This document shows, piece by piece, positions 55,123-62,656 of a stretch of DNA of 64,000 nucleotides. The translations under genes were made by a program, and so were the position numbers. The notes under the pieces were generated by a model. It was given only the letters and a program-made list of their open reading frames with translations. It had not been told where the DNA came from and ran no database searches. Positions within the stretch are counted from its first letter, which is position 1. The number at the start of each line of letters is the position of its first letter. The stretch comes from Erythrobacter mangrovi (lineage in GTDB: Bacteria > Pseudomonadota > Alphaproteobacteria > Sphingomonadales > Sphingomonadaceae): contig NZ_CP053921.1 of the NCBI RefSeq assembly GCF_013260645.1, forward strand, positions 310,001 to 374,000, given 5' to 3'.

Positions 55123-56070
55123 TCATGGCTTGTAGTCGGGCAGCGGTGGCGGGCCCAGCAGCGCGCCTGCCCCCTGCTCGTCGAGCTTTTCGGTTACCTC
55201 GCGCAGCGCCTTGCTGGTTGCGCGCAAGTCCTTCAGCGTGGCTTCGGCGGCCGGCAAGGTGCTTTCAGTCAGTTGCCTGGTCGCAGGGCGCGCTTCCTTC
55301 AGCGTTTCCTCGAGCTCCTTCGCAGCACCGCTGGCAGACGTCAGCGTCGCGCGCAGCTGCCTGGCGATTGATTCGCCTTCGGTGTTCAGCATCCGGTCGG
55401 CCGAAGCCGAAACCTTCTCGAACTGGTCGAGCGCTTCGCTCGCTTCGCGCAGCGTCACCTGCAGTTCGGCCATTGTCCGTTCGACCTGCGGCGCCGCCTT
55501 GGCAAGGTCGAGCGTCATACGGTTGGTGTTGGCAAGGATCGCGGAGATTTCTTCCTGGTTCTTGTCCGACAGCAGAAGCGTCAACCGCTCGGTCAATGTC
55601 GCCAGGCGCTCAAGCAACAAGGGCGCATTGGCGAGGATTTCGTTGAACCCACCCGCGGCTGGCGGGATGATTGGCGCACCTTCGGTGCAGGCCGTGGTTT
55701 CGCAGGTGATCGGTGGGGCGCCCGAGCGCGCGCCATCGAGCAGGATGGTCGAAACGCCGGTGAAGCTGCCCTGTATCGTCGCCGTGGTGCCGACGAGGAT
55801 TGGCACGTCTTCCTTAACCTTGATCCGCACGCGGACGAACTCGGGATCCTTGTCCCACAATGTGATATTCGCGACCTGACCGACAGGAACACCAGCGAAG
55901 CTCACCTGGCTGCCATTGGCAAGGCCCGAGACCGACTGCTTGAAGAAGATGTCGTATTCGTTCTGCGCGCCTTCGCTCCATCGGGCGAGCCAGACAGTGA
56001 ACAGCGCCAGCGCGCCGAGCACCGCCAGTGTCACCACACCGACCCAAACGTAGTTTGCCCGCGTTTCCAT
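55123..56070 (-). CDS. MlaD-like MCE-domain protein
   Basis: A periplasmic substrate-binding component of a lipid ABC transporter. The 315-residue protein has an N-terminal membrane segment (about 8-28), one MCE domain (about 38-115, 'VSGLANGSQVSFAGVPVGQV' and 'ATIQGSFTGVSTILLDG') and a long helical coiled-coil tail (about 150-300). E. coli MlaD has no such long tail, so this is the longer alphaproteobacterial form. It lies between mlaF-like and the auxiliary lipoprotein genes. Confidence 0.9.
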   Translation of the reverse strand: METRANYVWVGVVTLAVLGALALFTVWLARWSEGAQNEYDIFFKQSVSGLANGSQVSFAGVPVGQVANITLWDKDPEFVRVRIKVKEDVPILVGTTATIQGSFTGVSTILLDGARSGAPPITCETTACTEGAPIIPPAAGGFNEILANAPLLLERLATLTERLTLLLSDKNQEEISAILANTNRMTLDLAKAAPQVERTMAELQVTLREASEALDQFEKVSASADRMLNTEGESIARQLRATLTSASGAAKELEETLKEARPATRQLTESTLPAAEATLKDLRATSKALREVTEKLDEQGAGALLGPPPLPDYKP

Positions 56071-56080
56071 CTAGCCTCGC

Positions 56081-56992
56081 TTATGCCTTGCCTTTTTCGG
56101 CTTTGTCCAACGCTTTGACCGCTTGGGCCGCCGCCGGGATATCGCTGTGCTTGCGCAATTCGTCGATCGCCTGGGCGGTCAGCGCGGCGCGTCCACGCGG
56201 GCCGTTGAAGTATTCCTGGATCCAGGGATGGTCGAGTTCCATCAGCTTGGGGACGGTGTCGACCGCGATTACCCGACGATCCGCAATCACCGCAACGCGG
56301 TCGCAGATTTCGTGCAGGGTGTCGAGGTCGTGGGTGATCAGGAACACCGTCAGGCCGAGCGTGGCCTTGAGCTCACGGGTCAGGTGATCGAACGCCGCCG
56401 CGCCGATCGGATCGAGGCCCGCGGTGGGTTCGTCGAGGAACAGTAGTTCGGGATCGAGCGCCAGCGCACGGGCGAGACCGGCGCGCTTGCGCATCCCGCC
56501 CGACAGTTCCGCCGGAAATTTGCACGCAGCCTCTCCCGGCAAGCCCGAAAGCATGACCTTGTAGCGCGCAATCTCCTCGAGCAGGTCGGGCGCAATCTCC
56601 GGATAGAACTGCTTGAGCGGGACCTGGACGTTTTCGCCCACGGTCAGCGTGGAAAACAGCGCCCCGCCCTGGAACAGCACGCCCCAGCGGTTGCGTACGC
56701 CGATCGCCGCATCGGGGTCGGCACCGTTGATCGAGCGGCCGAAAACCTGAATGTCGCCAGCCGAAGGGACCTGCAACCCGATGATCGAGCGCATCAGCAC
56801 GCTCTTACCGCTACCCGAGCCGCCTACTACGCCCAGGATCTCGCCACGCCGGACCTTAAGATCCAGATTCTGGTGGACTATCTGTTCGCCGAACCGGTTT
56901 TCCAGTCCTTCAACCACGATCGGGAACTCGCCGCGATAGCGCTCGTGCCGACCCAGCGGCCTGCCGTCTTCGTCCTGCGGCATCAGCCCCAC
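56081..56992 (-). CDS. MlaF-like ABC transporter ATP-binding protein
   Basis: The ATPase of the lipid transporter. The 303-residue protein has Walker A GGSGSGKS (57-64), signature LSGGMRKR (163-170) and Walker B LLFLDEPT (183-190), followed by a C-terminal helical tail of about 50 residues. 'MRKR' in the signature is typical of the Mla/Ttg2 group. The ATG overlaps the MlaE gene by 10 bp, so translation is coupled. Confidence 0.93.
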   Translation of the reverse strand: MGLMPQDEDGRPLGRHERYRGEFPIVVEGLENRFGEQIVHQNLDLKVRRGEILGVVGGSGSGKSVLMRSIIGLQVPSAGDIQVFGRSINGADPDAAIGVRNRWGVLFQGGALFSTLTVGENVQVPLKQFYPEIAPDLLEEIARYKVMLSGLPGEAACKFPAELSGGMRKRAGLARALALDPELLFLDEPTAGLDPIGAAAFDHLTRELKATLGLTVFLITHDLDTLHEICDRVAVIADRRVIAVDTVPKLMELDHPWIQEYFNGPRGRAALTAQAIDELRKHSDIPAAAQAVKALDKAEKGKA

Positions 56993-58128
56993 CCAATCTC
57001 GGTGAAGAACACGGCGAATATGGCATCGAGCACGATTACCGCGAAGATCGCCGAGACCACCGCCATGGTGGTACGCAGGCCCACCTGTTCAGAATTACCC
57101 TTCACCTGCATCCCGTGATAGCAGCCCGCCAGCGCCACGATCAGGCCGAACACGGGTGCCTTGAGCAGCCCGACCCACAGGTCGTGCAGCGGGACCACAT
57201 CGTGAATCCGCACCAGGAACGTCCAGAAGGGGATATTGAGCATCAAGTCCCCGATCACGGCGCCGCCGATGATCCCCATCCCTGCCGAATAGAAGCCGAG
57301 CAGCGGCATCATGATCACGGCGGCAAGTATGCGCGGGATGACCAGCGCTTCGACCGGCGAGATGCCGATCGTGCGCATCGCATCGACCTCTTCGGTCAGC
57401 TTCATCGTCCCGATCTGCGCGGCAAAGGCGCTGCCCGAACGGCCTGCCACCATGATCGCCGTCATCAGCACACCCAATTCGCGCAGGGTGATGCGGCCGA
57501 CCAGGTTCACCGTCAGTGTCTCCGCCCCGAACTGGGCGAGCTGCACAGCCCCCTGCTGGGCGATGACGATCCCAATGAGGAAACTCATCAACCCGATGAT
57601 CGGCAGCGCGGTGACCCCGACCAGTTCGAGCTGGTGGACCAGCGCCAGGATGCGAAACCGGCGCGGATGGCGAGCGAGGTGGGCGGTCGCCGAGATAATC
57701 GCACCCAGGAAGCTGAGCACGCCCATGATGCCGTCACGCGCGGCGAATACCTTTTCGCCCATCGCCAGCGGCACGCGCTCCCACACGGGCAGCATTTCGG
57801 GCACCATGCGCTCTTCGCCGCTCATGCCCTCGAGCGCCTTCAACAGTCGCTCCGCACGTGGGGTGGCCCCGCTGATCTCCGCTTGATGCTGGCTGGCAAG
57901 ATTGCCCGCGATCCAGGCCCCCACCGTATCGATTTCGCTCACATCCGACAGTTCGATGCGCGCAATTGGGCCTTCGAGCGCGCGAAGTTCCGCGTCGATC
58001 GCCCCGATCGTCGAGACAAGGTAGGGCCCCGACAGCGTCAGCAGGGTGTTCCCGCTGCCGTCCTGATCGAGCCGGTAATTCGCCAAGCCATTCATCGGCG
58101 TCGGGGTATGCGGGGAAATCCGGCACAT
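56983..58128 (-). CDS. MlaE-like permease with fused STAS domain
   Basis: The inner-membrane permease of the lipid transporter. Residues about 25-105 form a STAS (MlaB-like) domain, 'YLVSTIGAIDAELRALEG' and 'SEIDTVGAWIAGNLA'. Residues about 150-380 are the MlaE permease with 'GLMSFLIGIVIAQQGAVQLA' and 'ALVIPRILAAVIMMPLLGFY' (about five membrane segments). In E. coli MlaB is a separate gene, so here the two functions are fused. Neither start has a ribosome site; 58128 is listed, with 58095 the alternative. It heads the operon, divergent from valS. Confidence 0.92.
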   Translation of the reverse strand: MCRISPHTPTPMNGLANYRLDQDGSGNTLLTLSGPYLVSTIGAIDAELRALEGPIARIELSDVSEIDTVGAWIAGNLASQHQAEISGATPRAERLLKALEGMSGEERMVPEMLPVWERVPLAMGEKVFAARDGIMGVLSFLGAIISATAHLARHPRRFRILALVHQLELVGVTALPIIGLMSFLIGIVIAQQGAVQLAQFGAETLTVNLVGRITLRELGVLMTAIMVAGRSGSAFAAQIGTMKLTEEVDAMRTIGISPVEALVIPRILAAVIMMPLLGFYSAGMGIIGGAVIGDLMLNIPFWTFLVRIHDVVPLHDLWVGLLKAPVFGLIVALAGCYHGMQVKGNSEQVGLRTTMAVVSAIFAVIVLDAIFAVFFTEIGWG

Positions 58129-58199
58129 AACAAGCGGCTATACTGTGCACCGCAACGGAACGTTGCATCGCAGCATGGGCGCTGGCATGGGCCACCGCC

Positions 58200-60905
58200 A
58201 TGACCACTGAATTGCCCAAAACTTTCGACCCCGCCGAAATCGAGGCGCGCTGGTATGCGCATTGGGAAGAAAACGGCCTGTTCCGGCCCGAGCGTCCGGA
58301 CGCTCAGCCCTATACCATTGTGAACCCGCCGCCGAATGTGACCGGCAGCCTCCATATCGGCCACGCGCTCGACAATACGCTGCAGGACGTGATGATCCGC
58401 TACGAGCGGCTGCGCGGCAAGGACGCGCTGTGGGTCGTGGGCACCGACCACGCCGGCATCGCCACGCAGATGGTGGTCGAACGCCAGCTCGAACAGCTGC
58501 AGGACAAGCGCACCAATTATTCGCGCGAAGATTTCGTCGCCAAGGTCTGGCAGTGGAAGGAAGAAAGCGGCGGCACGATCACCCGCCAGCTGCGCCGCCT
58601 CGGCTGCTCGATGGACTGGTCGCGCGAACAGTTCACCATGGACGAACATTTCAACACCGCGGTGATGAAGGTGTTCGTGGACCTCTATAACGACGGGCTG
58701 ATCTATCGCGACAAGCGACTGGTGAACTGGGACGTCAAGCTGAAGACCGCTATCAGCGACCTTGAGGTCGAGACGCACGAGGTCAAGGGCGGCTTCTGGC
58801 ACTTCCGCTACCCATTGGCAGACGGCGTCAAGACGTCCGAGGGCAAGGATTACCTTGTCGTCGCGACCACGCGGCCTGAAACCATGCTGGCCGATATGGC
58901 AGTGGCGGTCCATCCGGATGACGCGCGCTACAAATCGGTTGTCGGCAAGGATATCCTCCAGCCGATCACCGGCCGCCGGTTCAAGGTCATCGCCGACGAG
59001 CACGCCGATCCCGAACTGGGCAGCGGCTGCGTGAAGATCACCCCGGGGCACGATTTCAACGACTTCGAAGTAGGCAAGCGCGCGGGCATGAAGCCGGGCG
59101 AAATGCTCAACATGCTCGATGCCGAAGGCAACGTCTGCCAGACCGCCGACGGGCTGGTGCCGGACGAATTCGTCGGCCTGCACCGCTTCCGCCACGATGG
59201 CAGTGACGGCGCGCGCGAACTGGTCGTCGCGCGGATGAAGGAACTCGGCTTCCTCATCCCTCATGTCACCAAGGACAAGGACGGCAACGAACTCGAGCAC
59301 GATGCCGAGCCACGCACGATCCAGACTCCCTTCGGCGATCGCGGCGGCGTGGTCGTCGAACCATGGCTGACCGATCAGTGGTATGTCGATGCCGAAAAGC
59401 TGGCCAAGGCCCCGATCGAGGCGGTCCGTTCGGGCGCGATCGAGATCGTGCCGAAGAGCTGGGAGAAGACCTTCTTCAACTGGATGGAAAACATCCAGCC
59501 CTGGTGTGTCAGCCGCCAGCTGTGGTGGGGCCACCGGATTCCAGCTTGGTACGATGAGGACGGCAATGTCTTTGTCGCCATGACCGAGGAAGAGGCGCAG
59601 GCCAAGGCCGGCAATCGCAAGCTGACCCGTGACGAGGATGTCCTCGACACCTGGTTTTCTTCCGCCCTGTGGCCATTCGCCACACTCGGCTGGCCGGAGA
59701 ACACCGAACTGCTCCAGCGCCATTATCCCAACGATCTGCTGATATCGGGCTTCGACATCCTGTTCTTCTGGGATGCGCGCATGGCGATGCAGGGGATGAA
59801 GTTCATGGGCCAGGCCCCCTGGCACCGGCTCTACCTCCATGGCCTGGTGCGCGCGGCGGACGGTCAGAAGATGTCCAAGTCCAAGGGCAATGTCGTCGAC
59901 CCACTGGGCCTGATCGACCAGTATGGTGCCGATGCGTTGCGCTTCTTCATGTGCGCGATGGAAAGCCAGGGCCGCGACATCAAAATGGATGACAAGCGGA
60001 TCGAGGGTTATCGCAACTTCGCCACCAAGCTGTGGAACGCGACCCGCTTCTGCCAGGCCAATGGCATCGGGGCGAGCGCCACGATCGAGGCCCCTGCCGC
60101 AAGCCATGCGGTCAACCGCTGGATCATCGGCGAAGTGGTCGAGACCAAGGATGCGCTGGACAAGGCATTTGCCGACCTGCGCTTCGACGCCGCGGCCAAC
60201 ACGATCTACCACTTCGTCTGGGATCGTTTCTGCGACTGGTACCTTGAGCTGATCAAGGGCCAGATCGACGAGGAGACAAAGGCCGTCGCCGGCTGGGTGC
60301 TCGACCAGATCCTCGTCATGCTCCACCCCTTCATGCCCTTCATCACCGAAGAGCTGTGGTCGAAGCAAGGCAACCGAGGCCACTACCCGCTGATCACTGC
60401 GCAATGGCCCCAGATCGACGCCGGCGTCGACCCCGACGCAAAGGCGGAAATCGACTGGCTGATCGCACTGACCAGCACGTTGCGTGCGGCGAAGAACGAG
60501 CTCGGCATTGCGCCGGGCGCCAAGCTGGAGGCCTATGTCGCCAGCCCCTCGCCGCTCGGCAAGCGCGTGATCGAGGCGAATACCGCTGCGATCGAACGCC
60601 TCGCGCGACTGACGCCCATCCACTTTTCCGAGGCACCCGCCGGTGCGGCGATGCAGGTTTCGGCAGGCGAGGATGCCTTCCTTGTCCCGCTCGAAGGTGT
60701 GATCGACATTGCGGCGGAGAAGGCGCGGCTCGAAAAGGCGCTCGCCGCCTCGGCCAAGGAAGCGAAGTCGCTCGAAGGGCGCCTTTCCAACGCCAACTTC
60801 GTCGAACGTGCGGCGCCCGAAGCTGTCGAGAAGGCCCGTGCCGACCACGCGCATCACGTCGCAGAAGTCGCGCGCCTCGAAGCAGCTTTGGCGCGATTGG
60901 GATAG
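58200..60905 (+). CDS. valS: Valyl-tRNA synthetase
   Basis: Charges tRNA(Val). At 901 residues it is a normal length. HIGH is at 52-55 in [14 protein letters not shown] at 557-561, and the editing domain lies between (about 190-340). The anticodon-binding domain and a C-terminal coiled coil ('[20 protein letters not shown]', last 60 residues) follow. The HADH-type start '[19 protein letters not shown]' is preserved. It is divergent from the mla operon. Confidence 0.97.
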   Translation: MTTELPKTFDPAEIEARWYAHWEENGLFRPERPDAQPYTIVNPPPNVTGSLHIGHALDNTLQDVMIRYERLRGKDALWVVGTDHAGIATQMVVERQLEQLQDKRTNYSREDFVAKVWQWKEESGGTITRQLRRLGCSMDWSREQFTMDEHFNTAVMKVFVDLYNDGLIYRDKRLVNWDVKLKTAISDLEVETHEVKGGFWHFRYPLADGVKTSEGKDYLVVATTRPETMLADMAVAVHPDDARYKSVVGKDILQPITGRRFKVIADEHADPELGSGCVKITPGHDFNDFEVGKRAGMKPGEMLNMLDAEGNVCQTADGLVPDEFVGLHRFRHDGSDGARELVVARMKELGFLIPHVTKDKDGNELEHDAEPRTIQTPFGDRGGVVVEPWLTDQWYVDAEKLAKAPIEAVRSGAIEIVPKSWEKTFFNWMENIQPWCVSRQLWWGHRIPAWYDEDGNVFVAMTEEEAQAKAGNRKLTRDEDVLDTWFSSALWPFATLGWPENTELLQRHYPNDLLISGFDILFFWDARMAMQGMKFMGQAPWHRLYLHGLVRAADGQKMSKSKGNVVDPLGLIDQYGADALRFFMCAMESQGRDIKMDDKRIEGYRNFATKLWNATRFCQANGIGASATIEAPAASHAVNRWIIGEVVETKDALDKAFADLRFDAAANTIYHFVWDRFCDWYLELIKGQIDEETKAVAGWVLDQILVMLHPFMPFITEELWSKQGNRGHYPLITAQWPQIDAGVDPDAKAEIDWLIALTSTLRAAKNELGIAPGAKLEAYVASPSPLGKRVIEANTAAIERLARLTPIHFSEAPAGAAMQVSAGEDAFLVPLEGVIDIAAEKARLEKALAASAKEAKSLEGRLSNANFVERAAPEAVEKARADHAHHVAEVARLEAALARLG

Positions 60906-60916
60906 GTGGTGGCTGT

Positions 60917-60992
60917 CCTTCGACAAGCTCAGGATCAGCAGGCTAGATTCCGGGGCAAGCACAAGACCCGTTCAGCCTGAGCTTGTCGAAGG
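60917..60992. repeat. Long inverted repeat, REP-like
   Basis: CCTTCGACAAGCTCAGG (60917-60933) and CCTGAGCTTGTCGAAGG (60976-60992) are perfect 17-bp inverted repeats with a 42-bp spacer. I recall this sequence as a dispersed REP-like element in sphingomonad and other alphaproteobacterial genomes. It may also act as the valS transcript end. Confidence 0.75.
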
Positions 60993-61154
60993 CCACGCGC
61001 CGACGGTGCACGGCCGACGGTGCCCAGTGGTTTCCTACTCGCCCGGCGCGTGTCATGACGGGCCTATTGGTGCCACCATCACTGCAAATGGGGGCCGAAA
61101 AGCACCCTAACTGTCGCCTTTAGGAGGTCAAGTGACTGGAAATAGATGGTTTTT

Positions 61155-61178
61155 AAGGGCGACACCTGAGTCGCCTTT
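61155..61178 (+). promoter_or_regulatory. Hairpin upstream of queE
   Basis: AAGGGCGAC (61155-61163) and GTCGCCTTT (61170-61178) make a 9-bp stem with one G-U pair and a 6-base loop. The motif GTCGCCTT also occurs at 61113 and 61179, so the stem could shift partners. It is about 30 bp before the queE ATG and could influence its expression. Confidence 0.4.
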
Positions 61179-61208
61179 GTCGCCTTCGACGTTCGGGCAC
61201 GGACCAGG

Positions 61209-61943
61209 ATGCCGCTAGTCCTCGCCACGCAGGCGCCGGGCGAGCCGGAAATTTTCGCCAGCGTTCAAGGCGAGGGCCCCAGTGCGGGGATGCCCTGCAC
61301 CTTCCTGCGCCTGTCGCGCTGCAATCTGGCGTGCCGGTGGTGCGATACCGCCTACACCTGGCGCTTCGAAGGCGACAATCGCCCGCACCGCGATGACGTG
61401 GACTTCGAACGCAAGACCAACCAGCTGAGCCTCGACGAGGAAGAGGTGGCGCGCCGTATTCTCGCGCTCGGGCAGAAGCGCCTTGTGATCACGGGTGGTG
61501 AGCCGCTGCTGCAGGCCCCCGCCCTGGCCCGCCTGCTCGACCTGCTGCCCGACATGCATGTGGAAGTCGAAACCAACGGGACGACCAAGGCCTCGACCGC
61601 GCTCGATATCCGTATCGACCAATTCAACGTCAGCCCCAAGCTGTCGCATAGCGGCAACCCGGCAGAACTGGCGCTGCTACCCGAACGGCTCGACGCCTAC
61701 GCCACCGATCCGCGCGCATGGTTCAAATTCGTGATCGCGCAGCCCGAAGACGTCGATGAGGTCCTGGCACTGCACGAACGCTACCGCTTCCGTCCGGACC
61801 ACGTCTTCCTGATGCCCGAAGGCACCGACAGCGAGACACTGCGCACCCGCGAGAAGTGGCTGGCACCGCTATGCGTCGAGCATGGCTTCCGCCTGTCCGA
61901 CCGCCTGCATATCCACCTGTTCGGCGATACGCGCGGGACGTGA
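61209..61943 (+). CDS. queE: 7-carboxy-7-deazaguanine synthase
   Basis: A radical SAM enzyme that makes the 7-deazaguanine core for queuosine. The 244-residue protein has the SAM cluster cysteines in CNLACRWC (Cys38, Cys42, Cys45; CxxxCxxC). The substrate-binding segment 'FASVQGEGPSAGMPCTFLRL' is at the start, 'VITGGEPLLQ' lies near 95, and the family end 'RLSDRLHIHLFGDTRGT' is present. No other queuosine gene lies in the window. Confidence 0.93.
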   Translation: MPLVLATQAPGEPEIFASVQGEGPSAGMPCTFLRLSRCNLACRWCDTAYTWRFEGDNRPHRDDVDFERKTNQLSLDEEEVARRILALGQKRLVITGGEPLLQAPALARLLDLLPDMHVEVETNGTTKASTALDIRIDQFNVSPKLSHSGNPAELALLPERLDAYATDPRAWFKFVIAQPEDVDEVLALHERYRFRPDHVFLMPEGTDSETLRTREKWLAPLCVEHGFRLSDRLHIHLFGDTRGT

Positions 61944-61950
61944 TCCACTC

Positions 61951-61993
61951 CAAAAAGAGAGGCTCCCACACGCTGGACGAAACGTGTGGGAGC
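61951..61993 (-). terminator. Intrinsic terminator of the RNA ligase gene
   Basis: GCTCCCACACG (61962-61972) and CGTGTGGGAGC (61983-61993) pair perfectly over 11 bp. On the minus strand the stem is followed by CTCTCTTTTTG, a T-tract after a few bases. It lies 11 bp past the RNA ligase stop and also ends the convergent queE region. Confidence 0.75.
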
Positions 61994-62004
61994 AACGCTG
62001 AAAG

Positions 62005-62547
62005 CTACCAACGCAGCCCGAAGTCACGTCGACGAAGCTTCGCCATTCTGCCGTCTGGATGATGGAACACGAGGCCCTCATGCTCCGGGTGCGCAACAAG
62101 CCAATCCTTCAGAGCATCGAAATTGCGCTCCACTTTTACAGGGTGACTACCATGGGGCAGCAATACGTGTCTCTCAAACTCATAGCGCCCTCCTTGAATC
62201 TTCGGGCCTAAGAGTTCGTATGTGCCGTCCGGTTCATTGCCAGTGAAGGCTTCCAGATGATATTGGCTTCCTGGGTCGTCCTCCCGCACAGGGACCCAAC
62301 CGGGGAAATGGCCCGTAACTGGATCAGGTGCGTCAGCAGCCGCGATGAAGCCGTGAGGCTTTGATCGACCCAGTTTCAAGTTATAGCGCTGGTACAATTT
62401 GCCGCCTCTGACCAGACAGGCCGTACCATCGAACTTGATTGTAGCTACACCTTCGCCAGCGAGCACCCACTTTTCGCGGCACTCGCGCGTAATGGCATGG
62501 GGTCGCGAGGTGCGATCCATGACGAAAACAGTCGGAATCTTCTTCAT
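62005..62547 (-). CDS. RNA ligase of the RLIG1 (C12orf29) type
   Basis: A 180-residue nucleotidyltransferase-fold protein. Motif I is KFDG (Lys38, the adenylate-bearing Lys). Then come 'LYQRYNLKLGR', GHFPGWVPV (79-87), TYELLGPKI (109-117), LLPHG, motif IV EGLVFHHPDG (157-166) and motif V MAKLRRRDFGLRW with Lys170. From memory this order and the GHxPGWVPV and EGxVxH motifs match human RLIG1/C12orf29, a 5'-3' RNA ligase. AAAGGGAG lies before the ATG. GC is about 50% against over 60% nearby, a sign of transfer. Activity is inferred, and the protein is shorter than human RLIG1. Confidence 0.82.
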   Translation of the reverse strand: MKKIPTVFVMDRTSRPHAITRECREKWVLAGEGVATIKFDGTACLVRGGKLYQRYNLKLGRSKPHGFIAAADAPDPVTGHFPGWVPVREDDPGSQYHLEAFTGNEPDGTYELLGPKIQGGRYEFERHVLLPHGSHPVKVERNFDALKDWLVAHPEHEGLVFHHPDGRMAKLRRRDFGLRW

Positions 62548-62616
62548 TTGGCTCCCTTTCCACGAGAATTCGAATCCAACTCGGGGAAACCAAACAAAGC
62601 GCCGTAGCGCAGGCGT

Positions 62617-62645
62617 TCTGTTCTCACAGCACGAAGAAAAGTCAA
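62617..62645 (-). promoter_or_regulatory. Possible promoter of the RNA ligase gene
   Basis: On the minus strand TTGACT (62645-62640) is followed, after 17 bases, by AACAGA (62622-62617). The -35 is good and the -10 is poor. It lies in the 109-bp gap between the ATPase stop and the ligase start, so the ligase may have its own promoter. Confidence 0.3.
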
Positions 62646-62656
62646 TCGGTTAGCAT

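Larger units (their letters stand above)
60906..61208. other. Gene-free region between valS and queE (303 bp)
   Basis: No coding frame is supported. The region holds a long inverted repeat (60917-60992), a GC-rich stretch, and at its right end an alternative-hairpin set just upstream of queE (61113-61187). I looked for a preQ1 riboswitch and saw none of its conserved elements. Confidence 0.6.

Noticed and set aside
58092..60962. A 956-codon open frame on the minus strand opposite valS
   Set aside because: It is the antisense shadow of a highly conserved valS gene in GC-rich DNA; its protein has no recognisable motifs and no ribosome site.
60906..61208. A preQ1 riboswitch or tRNA before queE
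   Set aside because: No preQ1 aptamer core and no tRNA cloverleaf could be drawn; only simple hairpins are present.
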